Origin: Gemmatimonadaceae bacterium
Lineage (GTDB): Bacteria; Gemmatimonadota; Gemmatimonadetes; Gemmatimonadales; Gemmatimonadaceae
DNA: 64,000 nucleotides
Reading direction: 5' to 3'
Assembly (NCBI GenBank): GCA_019752115.1
Contig: JAIEMN010000023.1
Coordinates: forward strand, 1 to 64,000
In this document: one piece after another, positions 47,319 through 55,974 of the stretch
Layout of the letters: every line of letters starts with the position of its first letter
Numbering within the stretch: the stretch's first letter is position 1
Program-made: the position numbers and the translations under genes
Notes under the pieces: generated by a model
The model's database searches: none
What the model was told of the DNA's origin: nothing
Seen by the model: only the letters and a program-made list of their open reading frames with translations

Positions 47319-48532
47319 TGGGGCGGCGGTACTGGCGGTTGTGCTGCCGTGCCCTGCTCTGTGCGCTGCCGGTGACGGCCCGCGCCCAGGCCGGTGGTGC
47401 CCAGCCCCCCGCGCAGACCGCCGAGCAGCGCCTGCGGGCGCAGCAGGATGAACTGGCGCGTCTTCGCCGCGAGCGCAGCGATCTTGAAGAAAAGATGAAC
47501 GAGCTCCAGCGGAGCGCGCGCACCCTGGCCGATGAGGTGAACAACCTCGAGGCGCAGCGCCAGACGACGCGCCGGCTCGTGCAGGCCCTCGATCAGCAGC
47601 TCGAAACGATCAATGACGAAGTGGCGCGCGCCGGCAAGGGGCTGGTCCAGGCTGAGCAGGAGCTCACCGACAAGCGCTCGGGGCTCCAGCGGCGCATGGT
47701 GGAGATCTACAAGCGCGGCAGCCTGTACGATGTGGAAGCCATGCTCTCCGCGCAGAGCTTTGCCAACCTGGTGGCGCGCTACAAGTACCTGCACGAGTTG
47801 GCGCTCCACGACCGCGGCATGGTGCGGCGCGTGGAGGGGCTGCGCGACAAGATCATCAAGCAGCGCCTGCTGCTCGTGCAGCTGCAGGACGAAGTCGAGC
47901 GCAACCGCCAGGAGAAGGCGCGCGAAGCGAGTCGGCTGGCCAACCTCGAGAACCGGCGGCAGGCGAGCCTCACGCAGGTGCAGCGGAGCGCCGCCCAAAC
48001 ACGCGAGCGGCTGCAGCAGCTGGCGCGCGACGAATCCCGCATTGCGAGCGTGCTGGCGAATCTCGAAACGGCCCGTCGCCGCGCCGAGATGACGCCCAAT
48101 GCGCGCCCGGCCGCGCCCAGTACGATTCGGACCAGTGACCTGGGCAAGCTCGATTGGCCGGTGGACGGGGGCGTGCTCTATCGCTTCGGGCGCGTGATCA
48201 ACCCGAACAACACCACGACGCGCTGGAACGGCATGGGGATCAGCGCCAACACGGGCACGCCGGTGCGCTCCATCGCCGCCGGTGAGGTGGTGCTGGCCGA
48301 CAACGTGGGCACCTACGGCCCCACCGTGATCGTGCAACACGGCGGCGGCGACTACTCGGTGTACGGCTCGCTCGCCCGGATCGACGTGAAGAAGGGGCAG
48401 CAGATCGCCAAGGGCGCGGTGGTGGGCACCGTGGGCGCGACCGACCCCGACTTGCCGCCGCATCTCCACTTCGAGATCCGCCCCAAGGGGCGCGCCGTCG
48501 ATCCGCTCGAGTGGCTGCGGGCGCAGCGGTAG
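47315..48532 (+). CDS. EnvC-like coiled-coil protein with degenerate LytM (M23) domain
   Basis: A 405-residue periplasmic protein. A signal peptide (about 1-25, ending around ARAQA) is followed by a long coiled coil (about 40-250, QQDELARLRRERSDLEEKMN...) and a LytM domain (about 280-400). In active M23 peptidases the first metal site is HxGxD; here it is WNGMG (Trp304, Gly308), although the HLHFE motif (His383) is kept. The loss means it is probably not a peptidase but an amidase activator recruited by FtsEX, as EnvC is. Two ATGs overlap the ftsX stop (47315, 47318). Confidence 0.88.
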   Translation: MMGRRYWRLCCRALLCALPVTARAQAGGAQPPAQTAEQRLRAQQDELARLRRERSDLEEKMNELQRSARTLADEVNNLEAQRQTTRRLVQALDQQLETINDEVARAGKGLVQAEQELTDKRSGLQRRMVEIYKRGSLYDVEAMLSAQSFANLVARYKYLHELALHDRGMVRRVEGLRDKIIKQRLLLVQLQDEVERNRQEKAREASRLANLENRRQASLTQVQRSAAQTRERLQQLARDESRIASVLANLETARRRAEMTPNARPAAPSTIRTSDLGKLDWPVDGGVLYRFGRVINPNNTTTRWNGMGISANTGTPVRSIAAGEVVLADNVGTYGPTVIVQHGGGDYSVYGSLARIDVKKGQQIAKGAVVGTVGATDPDLPPHLHFEIRPKGRAVDPLEWLRAQR

Positions 48533-48569
48533 CCTTCAGGCCCTTCGTGGCCCTTTGCCGGTCGTTCAG

Positions 48570-48575
48570 TAGTTT
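48570..48575 (+). promoter_or_regulatory. Candidate -10 box of a leaderless transcript (nfo)
   Basis: TAGTTT ends six bases before the ATG of nfo with no ribosome-binding site between. It suggests nfo has its own promoter despite lying 49 bases after the envC-like gene. Confidence 0.35.
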
Positions 48576-48581
48576 TCGCGC

Positions 48582-49556
48582 ATGCCTGCCAAGAAAGCCG
48601 CACCCAAGCCCGCCGCCAAGAAGCCGTCCACCCGCAAAGCCCCCAGCCCCAAGGCGCCGCCGATTGATGCGCCGATTGTGGTGGATGCGGGTGACCATAC
48701 GAAGGACCGTGCCCCGCTGGGGGCGCACGTCTCCATCGCCGGTGGGACATGGGAAGCCGCGGCGCGGGCGCGCGAAATCAGTGCGACCGGTTCGCAGATC
48801 TTCACCAAGCAGGCCAACCGCTGGCTCGAGCGCGATATCGAGGCGGACGAAGCGGACCGCTACACGACCGCGATGACAGCGACCACCGTGCGGTGGACCT
48901 GCGCGCACGATTCATATCTGATCAATCTCGCCTCGCCCGATGCGGCGCTGCGTGAGCGCTCCATCGAAAGCTTCCGCGCCGAGTTGCGGCGCTGCCATGC
49001 GCTGGGTCTCGACGCACTCGTGTCGCACCCCGGCAACTACATGGACGACCGCGCGAGTGGGCTCGCGCGCAACGCGGACGGCATCACGCAGGCACTCGAA
49101 GCCGAGCCGGGGCCAACGCGGCTCCTCATGGAGCTCACCGCTGGGCAGGGCACCGTGCTTGGCTCCACGTTCGAGGAGATGGCCGACCTGCTCGCACGCA
49201 TCCCGGCGCATCTCCGCGGGCGTGTGGGCGTCTGCCTCGACACCGCGCACATCTGGGCGGCAGGCTACGACCTCGTAACCGACTACGACGGCGTCTGGGC
49301 GCAGTTCGGCGACAGGCTGGGCTTCGAGACCCTTGGCTGCCTGCACCTCAACGACTCGAAGGCCAAACTGGGCTCGCACCTCGATCGCCATGAGCTGATC
49401 GCCGAAGGGACGATTGGTGGCGAGGCGTTCCGTCGCATCATGACCGACGAGCGCCTGGCACACATCCCCAAGGTCATCGAGACCCCCAAAGGCGATGCGC
49501 CCGCCGAAACCGACGGGCGCATGCTGGCGCTCCTGCGACGCTACGCGGCGGGCTGA
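48582..49556 (+). CDS. nfo: Endonuclease IV with basic N-terminal tail
   Basis: A 324-residue AP endonuclease of the base-excision repair pathway. The catalytic TIM barrel begins at about residue 45 (PLGAHVSIAGGTWEA) and carries the zinc ligands in the usual segments: SHPGNYM, LLMELTAGQG, VCLDTAHIWAAGYD, CLHLNDSKAKLGSHLDRHE and KVIETPKGD. The family normally starts at the GAHVS strand. The first 27 or so residues here are Lys/Ala/Pro-rich (MPAKKAAPKPAAKKPSTRKA), like a histone H1 tail, and probably help DNA binding. It ends 21 bases before the convergent TonB receptor gene. Confidence 0.94.
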   Translation: MPAKKAAPKPAAKKPSTRKAPSPKAPPIDAPIVVDAGDHTKDRAPLGAHVSIAGGTWEAAARAREISATGSQIFTKQANRWLERDIEADEADRYTTAMTATTVRWTCAHDSYLINLASPDAALRERSIESFRAELRRCHALGLDALVSHPGNYMDDRASGLARNADGITQALEAEPGPTRLLMELTAGQGTVLGSTFEEMADLLARIPAHLRGRVGVCLDTAHIWAAGYDLVTDYDGVWAQFGDRLGFETLGCLHLNDSKAKLGSHLDRHELIAEGTIGGEAFRRIMTDERLAHIPKVIETPKGDAPAETDGRMLALLRRYAAG

Positions 49557-49577
49557 CCCGCCGCGGCGCGACGCGGC

Positions 49578-51854
49578 TTAGTACAGCACCTTGTACACGA
49601 GGGCAATGTTGCGCCCCGGGTTGTACGCAAAGCGCTTGATGCGGCTGGTCGCGTCGCGATACGCCTCATCGAGCGCATTGTCCACGCGCAGCGTGAGCGA
49701 GTGCACTTGGCGCCCCATCACGGTGAGCAGGTACGACGCGCTCAGATCCACCAGCGTATAGGCGGCGGTAGCGACATCGAGCTCGTCGTTGGTCACGCGG
49801 TCCTGCTTGAAGACCCGACGCACATCACCACCGAAGCTCAGCTTGCCGTCGTCGTAGCGGAGCGAGCCGCCGAGACGGCCGGCCGGAATGAACGGCAGGA
49901 CGTCGTTGGAGCCCCGGATGCTGGCGCGCGTGTAGTCGCCCATCGCGCCACCCACCAGCTTGCCCACGAGCTTCGTTTCGAACTGCCCCTCGATGCCGGC
50001 CAGCTGCGCATTGCGGCCGGTGAAGGTCACCTTGGGCACCTGGTTGCCGTCCACATTCTCGGTGCCGTTCGCGACCGGCGTGATGTAGTTGTCGATCCGA
50101 TTGAGATAGACGCCGAGGCTACCGAACGACTTGGCGTTCTGCACGCGAATGGCCGACTCGAGGCCGGTGGCCTTCTCGGCCTTGAGGTCGTCGTTGCCGA
50201 CGTCGAAGGTGCCGACCGCGGCGTGGTAGCCATTGGCGTAGAGCTCCTCGACTGCCGGCGCGCGGAAACCGCGGGACGCATTGGCGGTGAACGAGACGCC
50301 GTCGGCGACGGGCAGGCTCAGACCGATGGAGCTGGCCAGGTTATTGAACGAACGCGAGACGGGGCCGCCAAAGCGGGCCGCCTCGTCGCCCGGCTTGGTA
50401 TCGATGGAGAAGCGATCGAGGCGCGCGCCCAGCTGCAGTTTGGGGCTGCGCTGGCCGCTCGTGAGCGCGAGCTCCTGGTAGACAAAGGCGGCGACGTTGT
50501 CGTTGTTGGCAGCCGGCGTGAACGCCTCATCGCCCGTAGGCTGATACTGCCGGAAGAGCCCCTGCAGGCCGATGGCACCGGTGGCGCGCCCCACCTGCGT
50601 GCGCGCCGTGATGTTCGTGGTCTGCGTATTCAGGCGGAAGCGCGTGCCGATGGCGCCGTCTTCCTCGATTTCCGCATGGTTATACCACTGCACCGTCTGA
50701 TCCACCCGTACGCTCGGCAGTGCGGCGAGGCCGGTGTGGAAGGTGCCCTGCAGCGCCGTGGAGCGACGCACGCCATCGATGCGCACCGCTTCGTCGCCGG
50801 CGGCGTACGGCAGCCCATAGTTGAAGTCCATCTGGCGATAGACCACGCCGACCTGCGCGTGCGGCCCGACGTAGCCCGCCCCCACGGTACCGTTCTGCGT
50901 GTTGCCGTTGGTGTTGTCCTGCGTCGCGCCACCACCGACCCGCATGTTGGAGAAGTCACGCGCACCGCCACGCATCGTGAAGGCGAAGCGCTCGTTCACC
51001 GGCACCGTGACGCCGGCGTTCACGACGCCGCCCGGGGTGGCCGTCTCACCCTGGCCCAGCACGTAGCCGCTGAACCGCGACGGAATGGTGGTCGGGATAT
51101 CCGACGAGATCACGTTCACCACACCACCCAGCGCGTTGTTGCCGTAGAGCAGCGACGCCGGTCCGCGAATCACTTCGATACGCTCGGCGCTGCTCGGATC
51201 GACGGCGTTCATGTGGTCGGCCGCCGCGCTCGAGAGATCACCGGCGCGGTCGCCATCCTGCAGCACGAGCACGCGCTCGCCGGTGAGGCCGCGAATGACC
51301 GGCGTGGCGGCCATCGGACCGTTGAAGCGCGTCGCCATGCCCGGCTCCTTGGCGAGCGTGGTGCCGATGGAGGTGCTGAGGGAGCGCTGCAATTCCTTGC
51401 CCGAGAGCTGCACCGTGGCCTGCGTGACATCGAGCGGGTCGGTGCCGGTGGGCGTGGCCGTAACGTTCACGCTGGACAAGCGGACCGTGGTGACGCGCAT
51501 GACGATCGACACGCGCACGTCGGGGCCATTCGACGGCACCGTGATCACCTGGTGCGCACTCGAGTAGCCGATGCGAATGAGGTCGAGGTGATAGGTCCCG
51601 GCCGGCAACCCCTTGAAAACGAACTCGCCGCGCTCGTCGGTGAGGGCGCTGCGGTTGGCGCCGCTCACGACGACCTGCACGTTGGCGAGCGGGGCGCCGG
51701 CGGTGTCCTTCACGACACCGATGACGGTGGCTTCAAACGGCACGGCGGGGCGCGGCGTTGATGCGACGGCCGACAGGGGGCGGGTCTGTGCCGAAACAGC
51801 GGTCGCGCTCAGGCTGACGCCGAGCAGCAGGACCGCGTGCTGATAAACACGCAT
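49578..51854 (-). CDS. TonB-dependent receptor, probably metal-related
   Basis: A 758-residue outer-membrane transporter. Signal peptide (to about residue 22), carboxypeptidase-regulatory-like domain (VIGVVKDTAGAPLANVQVVV, about 44-130), plug (GMATRFNGPMAATPVIRG, IEVIRGPASLLYGNNALGGV) and barrel ending in GRNIALVYKVLY with a C-terminal Tyr, as expected for BAM recognition. Plug and barrel resemble ZnuD-like or CirA-like receptors. An AGGA ribosome-binding site precedes the ATG. A small Cys/His protein is encoded immediately upstream on the same strand, which supports a zinc or copper substrate. The substrate is inference. Confidence 0.87.
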   Translation of the reverse strand: MRVYQHAVLLLGVSLSATAVSAQTRPLSAVASTPRPAVPFEATVIGVVKDTAGAPLANVQVVVSGANRSALTDERGEFVFKGLPAGTYHLDLIRIGYSSAHQVITVPSNGPDVRVSIVMRVTTVRLSSVNVTATPTGTDPLDVTQATVQLSGKELQRSLSTSIGTTLAKEPGMATRFNGPMAATPVIRGLTGERVLVLQDGDRAGDLSSAAADHMNAVDPSSAERIEVIRGPASLLYGNNALGGVVNVISSDIPTTIPSRFSGYVLGQGETATPGGVVNAGVTVPVNERFAFTMRGGARDFSNMRVGGGATQDNTNGNTQNGTVGAGYVGPHAQVGVVYRQMDFNYGLPYAAGDEAVRIDGVRRSTALQGTFHTGLAALPSVRVDQTVQWYNHAEIEEDGAIGTRFRLNTQTTNITARTQVGRATGAIGLQGLFRQYQPTGDEAFTPAANNDNVAAFVYQELALTSGQRSPKLQLGARLDRFSIDTKPGDEAARFGGPVSRSFNNLASSIGLSLPVADGVSFTANASRGFRAPAVEELYANGYHAAVGTFDVGNDDLKAEKATGLESAIRVQNAKSFGSLGVYLNRIDNYITPVANGTENVDGNQVPKVTFTGRNAQLAGIEGQFETKLVGKLVGGAMGDYTRASIRGSNDVLPFIPAGRLGGSLRYDDGKLSFGGDVRRVFKQDRVTNDELDVATAAYTLVDLSASYLLTVMGRQVHSLTLRVDNALDEAYRDATSRIKRFAYNPGRNIALVYKVLY

Positions 51855-51921
51855 GGAATTCCTCGGGAGATGTTGACGAACAGCTCAACGCCGTCCGATG
51901 ACGGCGGAGCAGACCACAGGA

Positions 51922-52290
51922 TCAGCCGAGGCGCGACGGCGGGGCGCGCGAGGAGGCGTGGGGGAGGCGCGGTGCCGCGGCGGGCGCACAGGTGGCCGCG
52001 ACCGGCGCGGACTGCGCCGCCAGCGCCGACGGCAGCGGCATGACGCTGGCCGGACGCGCCTGCACGTTCGTGGCAATCGCGCACAGCAGGCAATCGTCGC
52101 CGTGCACCATGGCGCAGCCGGTGGCCCCCTGCGCTTCCACATGGGCGTACGGCGTGCGCTGATCCGCGCGCCACGCATCCGCCACGGCGGCCGCAGCGGG
52201 CGCAAACACCTGCAGGCACGCCAGCGCAAAGAGCAGCTGGCGCGCCCAGTCCCGCCCGTGGCGGCTCAGGGTGCGTGCGAGAACGGTCAT
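51922..52290 (-). CDS. Small secreted Cys/His protein (DUF2946-like)
   Basis: A 122-residue protein. An N-terminal signal or anchor segment (WARQLLFALACLQVFAPAAA) is followed by HVEAQGATGCAMVHGDDCLL and a further Cys, a H-x-E...C...H...C..C pattern, and an Ala/Pro-rich tail. Similar small proteins (DUF2946-type) are found beside metal TonB receptors. The ATG at 52290 is chosen because it places the hydrophobic segment at the N-terminus; the frame extends 44 codons upstream without homology. It lies 67 bases upstream of the TonB receptor gene, so both are probably one operon with a metal-handling role. Confidence 0.65.
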   Translation of the reverse strand: MTVLARTLSRHGRDWARQLLFALACLQVFAPAAAAVADAWRADQRTPYAHVEAQGATGCAMVHGDDCLLCAIATNVQARPASVMPLPSALAAQSAPVAATCAPAAAPRLPHASSRAPPSRLG

Positions 52291-52558
52291 CGGATCGGCG
52301 GGAAACTCTCCATTCCGGGAATGAAACGCAACGGTTGCGCAGCAGGCGATGCGATTTCGGTGGTAACCCCACAGTGGCCTTGGTGTTGCCCGGCGCTTGA
52401 GCGCGACGTCTTGCTCAGACACATTTCAGGTTTCGGTGGAACGGCGCCCGAACGGCTGCCGAAGCCGGAAAACGTATTCCTTCGCTCCCGCCAGTCACGC
52501 GGTCCCGCCCCGATCGGGGGTCGGGAGCCGCTCTCCGCTTTCCATGAGGGTCGCACGC

Positions 52559-54172
52559 ATGGCGACACAGATCTCCCCGACGCCCGCGCGCTCGAGCGCC
52601 GACGGACTCGCCCCGCAGGGCATTCACCCGCAGGGCCAGGTGCACTGGAACCTCGTCGCGCCCGAACTGATCGAGAATGCCGCGCGCCGTCAGGAGGGGG
52701 TGCTCGCCGACATGGGCCCCTTCGTGGCCGTCACCTCGCCGCACACGGGCCGTTCGCCGAACGACAAGTTCGTGGTGAAGGAGCCGAACAGCGAAGCCGA
52801 TGTGGATTGGGGCAAGGTCAACCAGCCGATCGCGCCCGAGCACTGGGCCGCGCTCAAGGCCGATGTGCAGGCGTACCTGAACAACCGCCCCGAACTGTTC
52901 GTGCAGGACCTGTACTGCGGCGCCGATCCGGGCACGCGCCTGTCGGTGCGCTACATCCTGCCCAACGCATGGCATGCGGCGTTCGTGCGGAACATGTTCA
53001 TCCGGCCGGCGCTGGAAGAGCTCGCGTCGTTTGCGCCCAACTTCACGGTGTATCACGCCCCTGAGTTCCAGGCCGAACCGGCGAAGCACGGCACGCGCAC
53101 CGGCACGTTCATCGTGCTCAACCTCGCCGAGCGCGCCATCCTGATCGGCGGGACGCGTTACGCCGGTGAGCTCAAGAAGGCGATGTTCACCGTCATGAAC
53201 TACCTCCTGCCCAAGCAGGGGATCCTCTCGATGCACTGCTCGGCAAACATCGGCAAGGGCGGCGACACGGCACTCTTCTTCGGCCTCTCGGGCACCGGCA
53301 AGACGACGCTCTCGGCCGATCCGGAGCGCAACCTGATCGGCGATGACGAGCATGGCTGGAGCCCCGACGGCACCTTCAACTTTGAAGGCGGCTGCTACGC
53401 CAAGGTGATCAACCTCTCGGCGGAGAACGAGCCCGACATCTTCCAGACGACGCAGATGTTCGGCACCATCCTCGAGAACGTGGTGCTGCATGAGCCGGCC
53501 CGCACGGTCGACTTTGCGAACCAGAGCATCACGGAGAACACCCGCGCGTCGTACCCGCTGCACTACATCAAGAACCACGTGCCGAACGGCCGTGGCGGGC
53601 ATCCCAAGAACGTGGTGTTCCTGACCGCCGACGCGTTCGGCGTGCTGCCCCCGATCGCCAAGCTCACCCCCGAGCAGGCGATGTACTATTTCCTCTCGGG
53701 CTACACCGCCAAGGTCGCCGGCACCGAGCGTGGCGTGACCGAGCCGCAGGCCACCTTCTCGGCCTGCTTCGGCGCCGTGTTCCTGGTGTGGCACCCGACC
53801 AAGTACGCCGAGATGCTCGGCCAGCTGCTCAAGCAGCATGGCTCGCAGGTCTGGCTGGTGAACACCGGCTGGAGTGGCGGCCCGTACGGGGTGGGCAACC
53901 GCATGAAGCTGTCGTACACGCGCGCCATGGTGCGCGCCGCCCTCAATGGCTCGCTGGCAGGGGCGCAGTACAGCACCGATCCGATCTTCGGGCTGCACAT
54001 CCCAGGGAGCGTGGCGGGCGTGCCGAGCGAAGTGCTCGACCCGCGCCGCACCTGGAGCGACGGGGCGGCGTACGACACGCAGGCGTCGAAGCTCGCCGAG
54101 ATGTTCCGGGAGAACATCAAGAAGTTCGGCAGCGCCGTCTCGAACGAGATTCTGGGCGCCGGTCCGCGCTAA
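52559..54172 (+). CDS. pckA: Phosphoenolpyruvate carboxykinase (ATP)
   Basis: A 537-residue enzyme converting oxaloacetate and ATP to phosphoenolpyruvate, CO2 and ADP, the committed step of gluconeogenesis. Motifs: SPHTGRSPNDKF, kinase 1a GLSGTGKTT (242-250), kinase 2 in LIGDDEHGWSPDG, metal and substrate ligands in HCSANIGKGG and FEGGCYAKVINLS, and WLVNTGWSGGPYGVG with RMKLSYTRAMV. The start at 52559 is chosen because GAGGG lies seven bases upstream; an ATG five codons earlier lacks a site. A very strong bidirectional hairpin follows the stop. Confidence 0.96.
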   Translation: MATQISPTPARSSADGLAPQGIHPQGQVHWNLVAPELIENAARRQEGVLADMGPFVAVTSPHTGRSPNDKFVVKEPNSEADVDWGKVNQPIAPEHWAALKADVQAYLNNRPELFVQDLYCGADPGTRLSVRYILPNAWHAAFVRNMFIRPALEELASFAPNFTVYHAPEFQAEPAKHGTRTGTFIVLNLAERAILIGGTRYAGELKKAMFTVMNYLLPKQGILSMHCSANIGKGGDTALFFGLSGTGKTTLSADPERNLIGDDEHGWSPDGTFNFEGGCYAKVINLSAENEPDIFQTTQMFGTILENVVLHEPARTVDFANQSITENTRASYPLHYIKNHVPNGRGGHPKNVVFLTADAFGVLPPIAKLTPEQAMYYFLSGYTAKVAGTERGVTEPQATFSACFGAVFLVWHPTKYAEMLGQLLKQHGSQVWLVNTGWSGGPYGVGNRMKLSYTRAMVRAALNGSLAGAQYSTDPIFGLHIPGSVAGVPSEVLDPRRTWSDGAAYDTQASKLAEMFRENIKKFGSAVSNEILGAGPR

Positions 54173-54190
54173 GCGCCAGCCCCAAACGCA

Positions 54191-54229
54191 CGAAGGCCGC
54201 GATGAACACGCTGTTCATCGCGGCCTTCG
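54191..54229. terminator. Bidirectional terminator between pckA and the glycine-rich gene
   Basis: An 18-bp perfect stem (CGAAGGCCGCGATGAACA and its complement) with a 3-base loop. It is followed by CATTTCGTT on the plus strand and TGCGTTTGGGG on the minus strand. It lies between two convergent genes (stops at 54172 and 54245) and can serve both. Confidence 0.88.
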
Positions 54230-54244
54230 CATTTCGTTCCGCCG

Positions 54245-55921
54245 TTACTTGAGGCGCACCGTCTCGAGGTAGATGTCGCGCCCTTCGCGCGCCACGAGAT
54301 AGATCAGGCCATCGGGGCCGAAGCCCGCAATCTGGCGACCACCCGGGAGCTTCACGCGCTCGATCAGCTTGCCCTCGCGGTTCACCACGTCGTACACCTG
54401 CGGCGGCTGGTTCATGAGTGCGGCCATCATGGCCAACGGCACGCCGCCACGCCCACCGGTGGTGTCGCGCGGCGCGGCGGGTGCCCCCGCCGGCGCCCCG
54501 CCAGTGGCCGGCGGGCCGCCGCGGTTGCCACGGTCACCACCAGCCGGCGGCCCACCCGCCGGCGGACCACCACCCGGAGGACCACCCCCCGGCGGGCCGC
54601 CGAAGCCACCGCGACCCATGCCCCCGCCCATCATCGGATTCATCTGCGCGGCCAGCTGCGCCGAGAGGCTCGACGTCGTCGGCAGTACCCAGAGATTCCC
54701 GTTGCGGTCGGCGATGCTCGACCCCTGCCGCACCGGCGGATAGAAGTCGGGCAACTTCTCGGCCGCGATCGGCTCGACGATCATGCGCGGCGCGCCGTTG
54801 TTGTTGTTACCGCGGTTCATGAACGCGTTGGCCATCGACTTGAGCGAGTCCACCAGCTTGGACTTGTCCTCGTCGGTGATCTGCTTCCAGTCGTACGGCA
54901 GCTTCTCCGAGGCGATGTGCTTGCCCTCGGGCGTGTAGTAGTCGACGTGATAGTCGAGCACGCGCATGACCGCCACCGTGCCATCCGACAGCAGCGCCCA
55001 GTCGTCGGCCTGCGGCAGCGGATTGATCTTCATCGTGAAGCGCATCTGCCCGTCTTCACCACGCGTCATCTGCGTTTCGTTCTTCGGGACCTTCACGAAC
55101 GTGATCGTGTCCGCCTTGCGCGTATCGAAGTCCACGCGAACGATCGGGACCGAATCCGGCTGATTGCCAGGATTGAAGCCGCGGCCGCCGGGACCACCCG
55201 GGCCACCACCAAAGCCGCCCTGCCCGCCCTGGCCACCGCCAAAGCCACCGCCGCCGAAACCGCCGCCAAAACCGCCGTCACCGCCGCGCCCCTGCTGCTG
55301 GCCGCCGCGATTCTGACCGCCCTGCTGGCCTCCCTGACCACCCGGATTGCCACCGCGGCCGCCACGATTGTTGTCGCCGCCGCCGAAGAGCATCCCCATG
55401 CCGCCACCGCCACCGGAATTGCCTTGGCGATAGTACATGCGCCCCTTCGCGTCGAACGCGTTGGTGCCGAGGTTGATCGTGGAGAGCGTGTTGATGTCGT
55501 TGGTTCGCGGCGAGGCCATCACGCGCACCGTCTTGCCGTCCTTGTTGAGCACCACCAGCGACATCGTGGACGGATCCACGACCAGGGTGGTGTCGCCCAG
55601 GAAAGGCATCAGGCCGATCGGCCGCTGCCCGTACGGCATGAGCGCGCCGGGCGCGGTATCGGCCACCACGGCCACGCGCTTGAGGTTCGCGTCGAGCTTG
55701 AGCAGCTGGCGCTTGCCGGCGTCGTTCACGAAGACCGAGCCGTCAGAGAGCGTGCGCAGCATGCTCACGCCACCGAGTGGCTTGTCGCTCCGCGCGAGGA
55801 CCGGGGTGGTCTCGCGCAGGGGAATGGCCGGCGCCGCCGGCTTGGGCGCCGCGTTCTGCGCCTCGAGTACCGCCGGCGCAGCCAGAAGCAGCGCGCCAGC
55901 GGAGAAGACTCGCGAGTTCAT
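54245..55921 (-). CDS. Secreted propeller-like protein with long Gly-rich insertions
   Basis: A 558-residue exported protein. A signal peptide (MNSRVFSAGALLLAAPAVLE, cleaved near AEAQ) is followed by repeated four-strand-like segments (VSMLRTLSDGSVFVNDAGKR, TTLVVDPSTMSLVVLNKDGK, then DWALLSDGTVAVMRVLDYHV) like a six-bladed NHL/beta-propeller. The propeller is interrupted by a Gly/Asn/Gln-rich stretch of roughly 85 residues and a second Gly/Pro-rich one of about 70. The ATG at 55921 is preferred over 55972 because it starts the signal peptide and has a GAGG site. It follows the Oar-like receptor gene and probably forms an outer-membrane pair with it. Confidence 0.65.
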   Translation of the reverse strand: MNSRVFSAGALLLAAPAVLEAQNAAPKPAAPAIPLRETTPVLARSDKPLGGVSMLRTLSDGSVFVNDAGKRQLLKLDANLKRVAVVADTAPGALMPYGQRPIGLMPFLGDTTLVVDPSTMSLVVLNKDGKTVRVMASPRTNDINTLSTINLGTNAFDAKGRMYYRQGNSGGGGGMGMLFGGGDNNRGGRGGNPGGQGGQQGGQNRGGQQQGRGGDGGFGGGFGGGGFGGGQGGQGGFGGGPGGPGGRGFNPGNQPDSVPIVRVDFDTRKADTITFVKVPKNETQMTRGEDGQMRFTMKINPLPQADDWALLSDGTVAVMRVLDYHVDYYTPEGKHIASEKLPYDWKQITDEDKSKLVDSLKSMANAFMNRGNNNNGAPRMIVEPIAAEKLPDFYPPVRQGSSIADRNGNLWVLPTTSSLSAQLAAQMNPMMGGGMGRGGFGGPPGGGPPGGGPPAGGPPAGGDRGNRGGPPATGGAPAGAPAAPRDTTGGRGGVPLAMMAALMNQPPQVYDVVNREGKLIERVKLPGGRQIAGFGPDGLIYLVAREGRDIYLETVRLK

Positions 55922-55974
55922 GCGGGAAGACCTCGTCGGTCGAAGAGTCGAAAAATCAGAAGGAAGCGTCATGG

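Noticed and set aside
49701-51761. Plus-strand open frame of 686 codons opposite the second TonB receptor
   Set aside because: Arg/His/Glu-rich shadow with no motifs; the minus-strand TonB receptor is complete.
52508-52519. CCCCGATCGGGG palindrome upstream of pckA
   Set aside because: A 12-bp GC-rich palindrome is not rare in this composition, and it is not linked to a known regulator. Kept only as a note.
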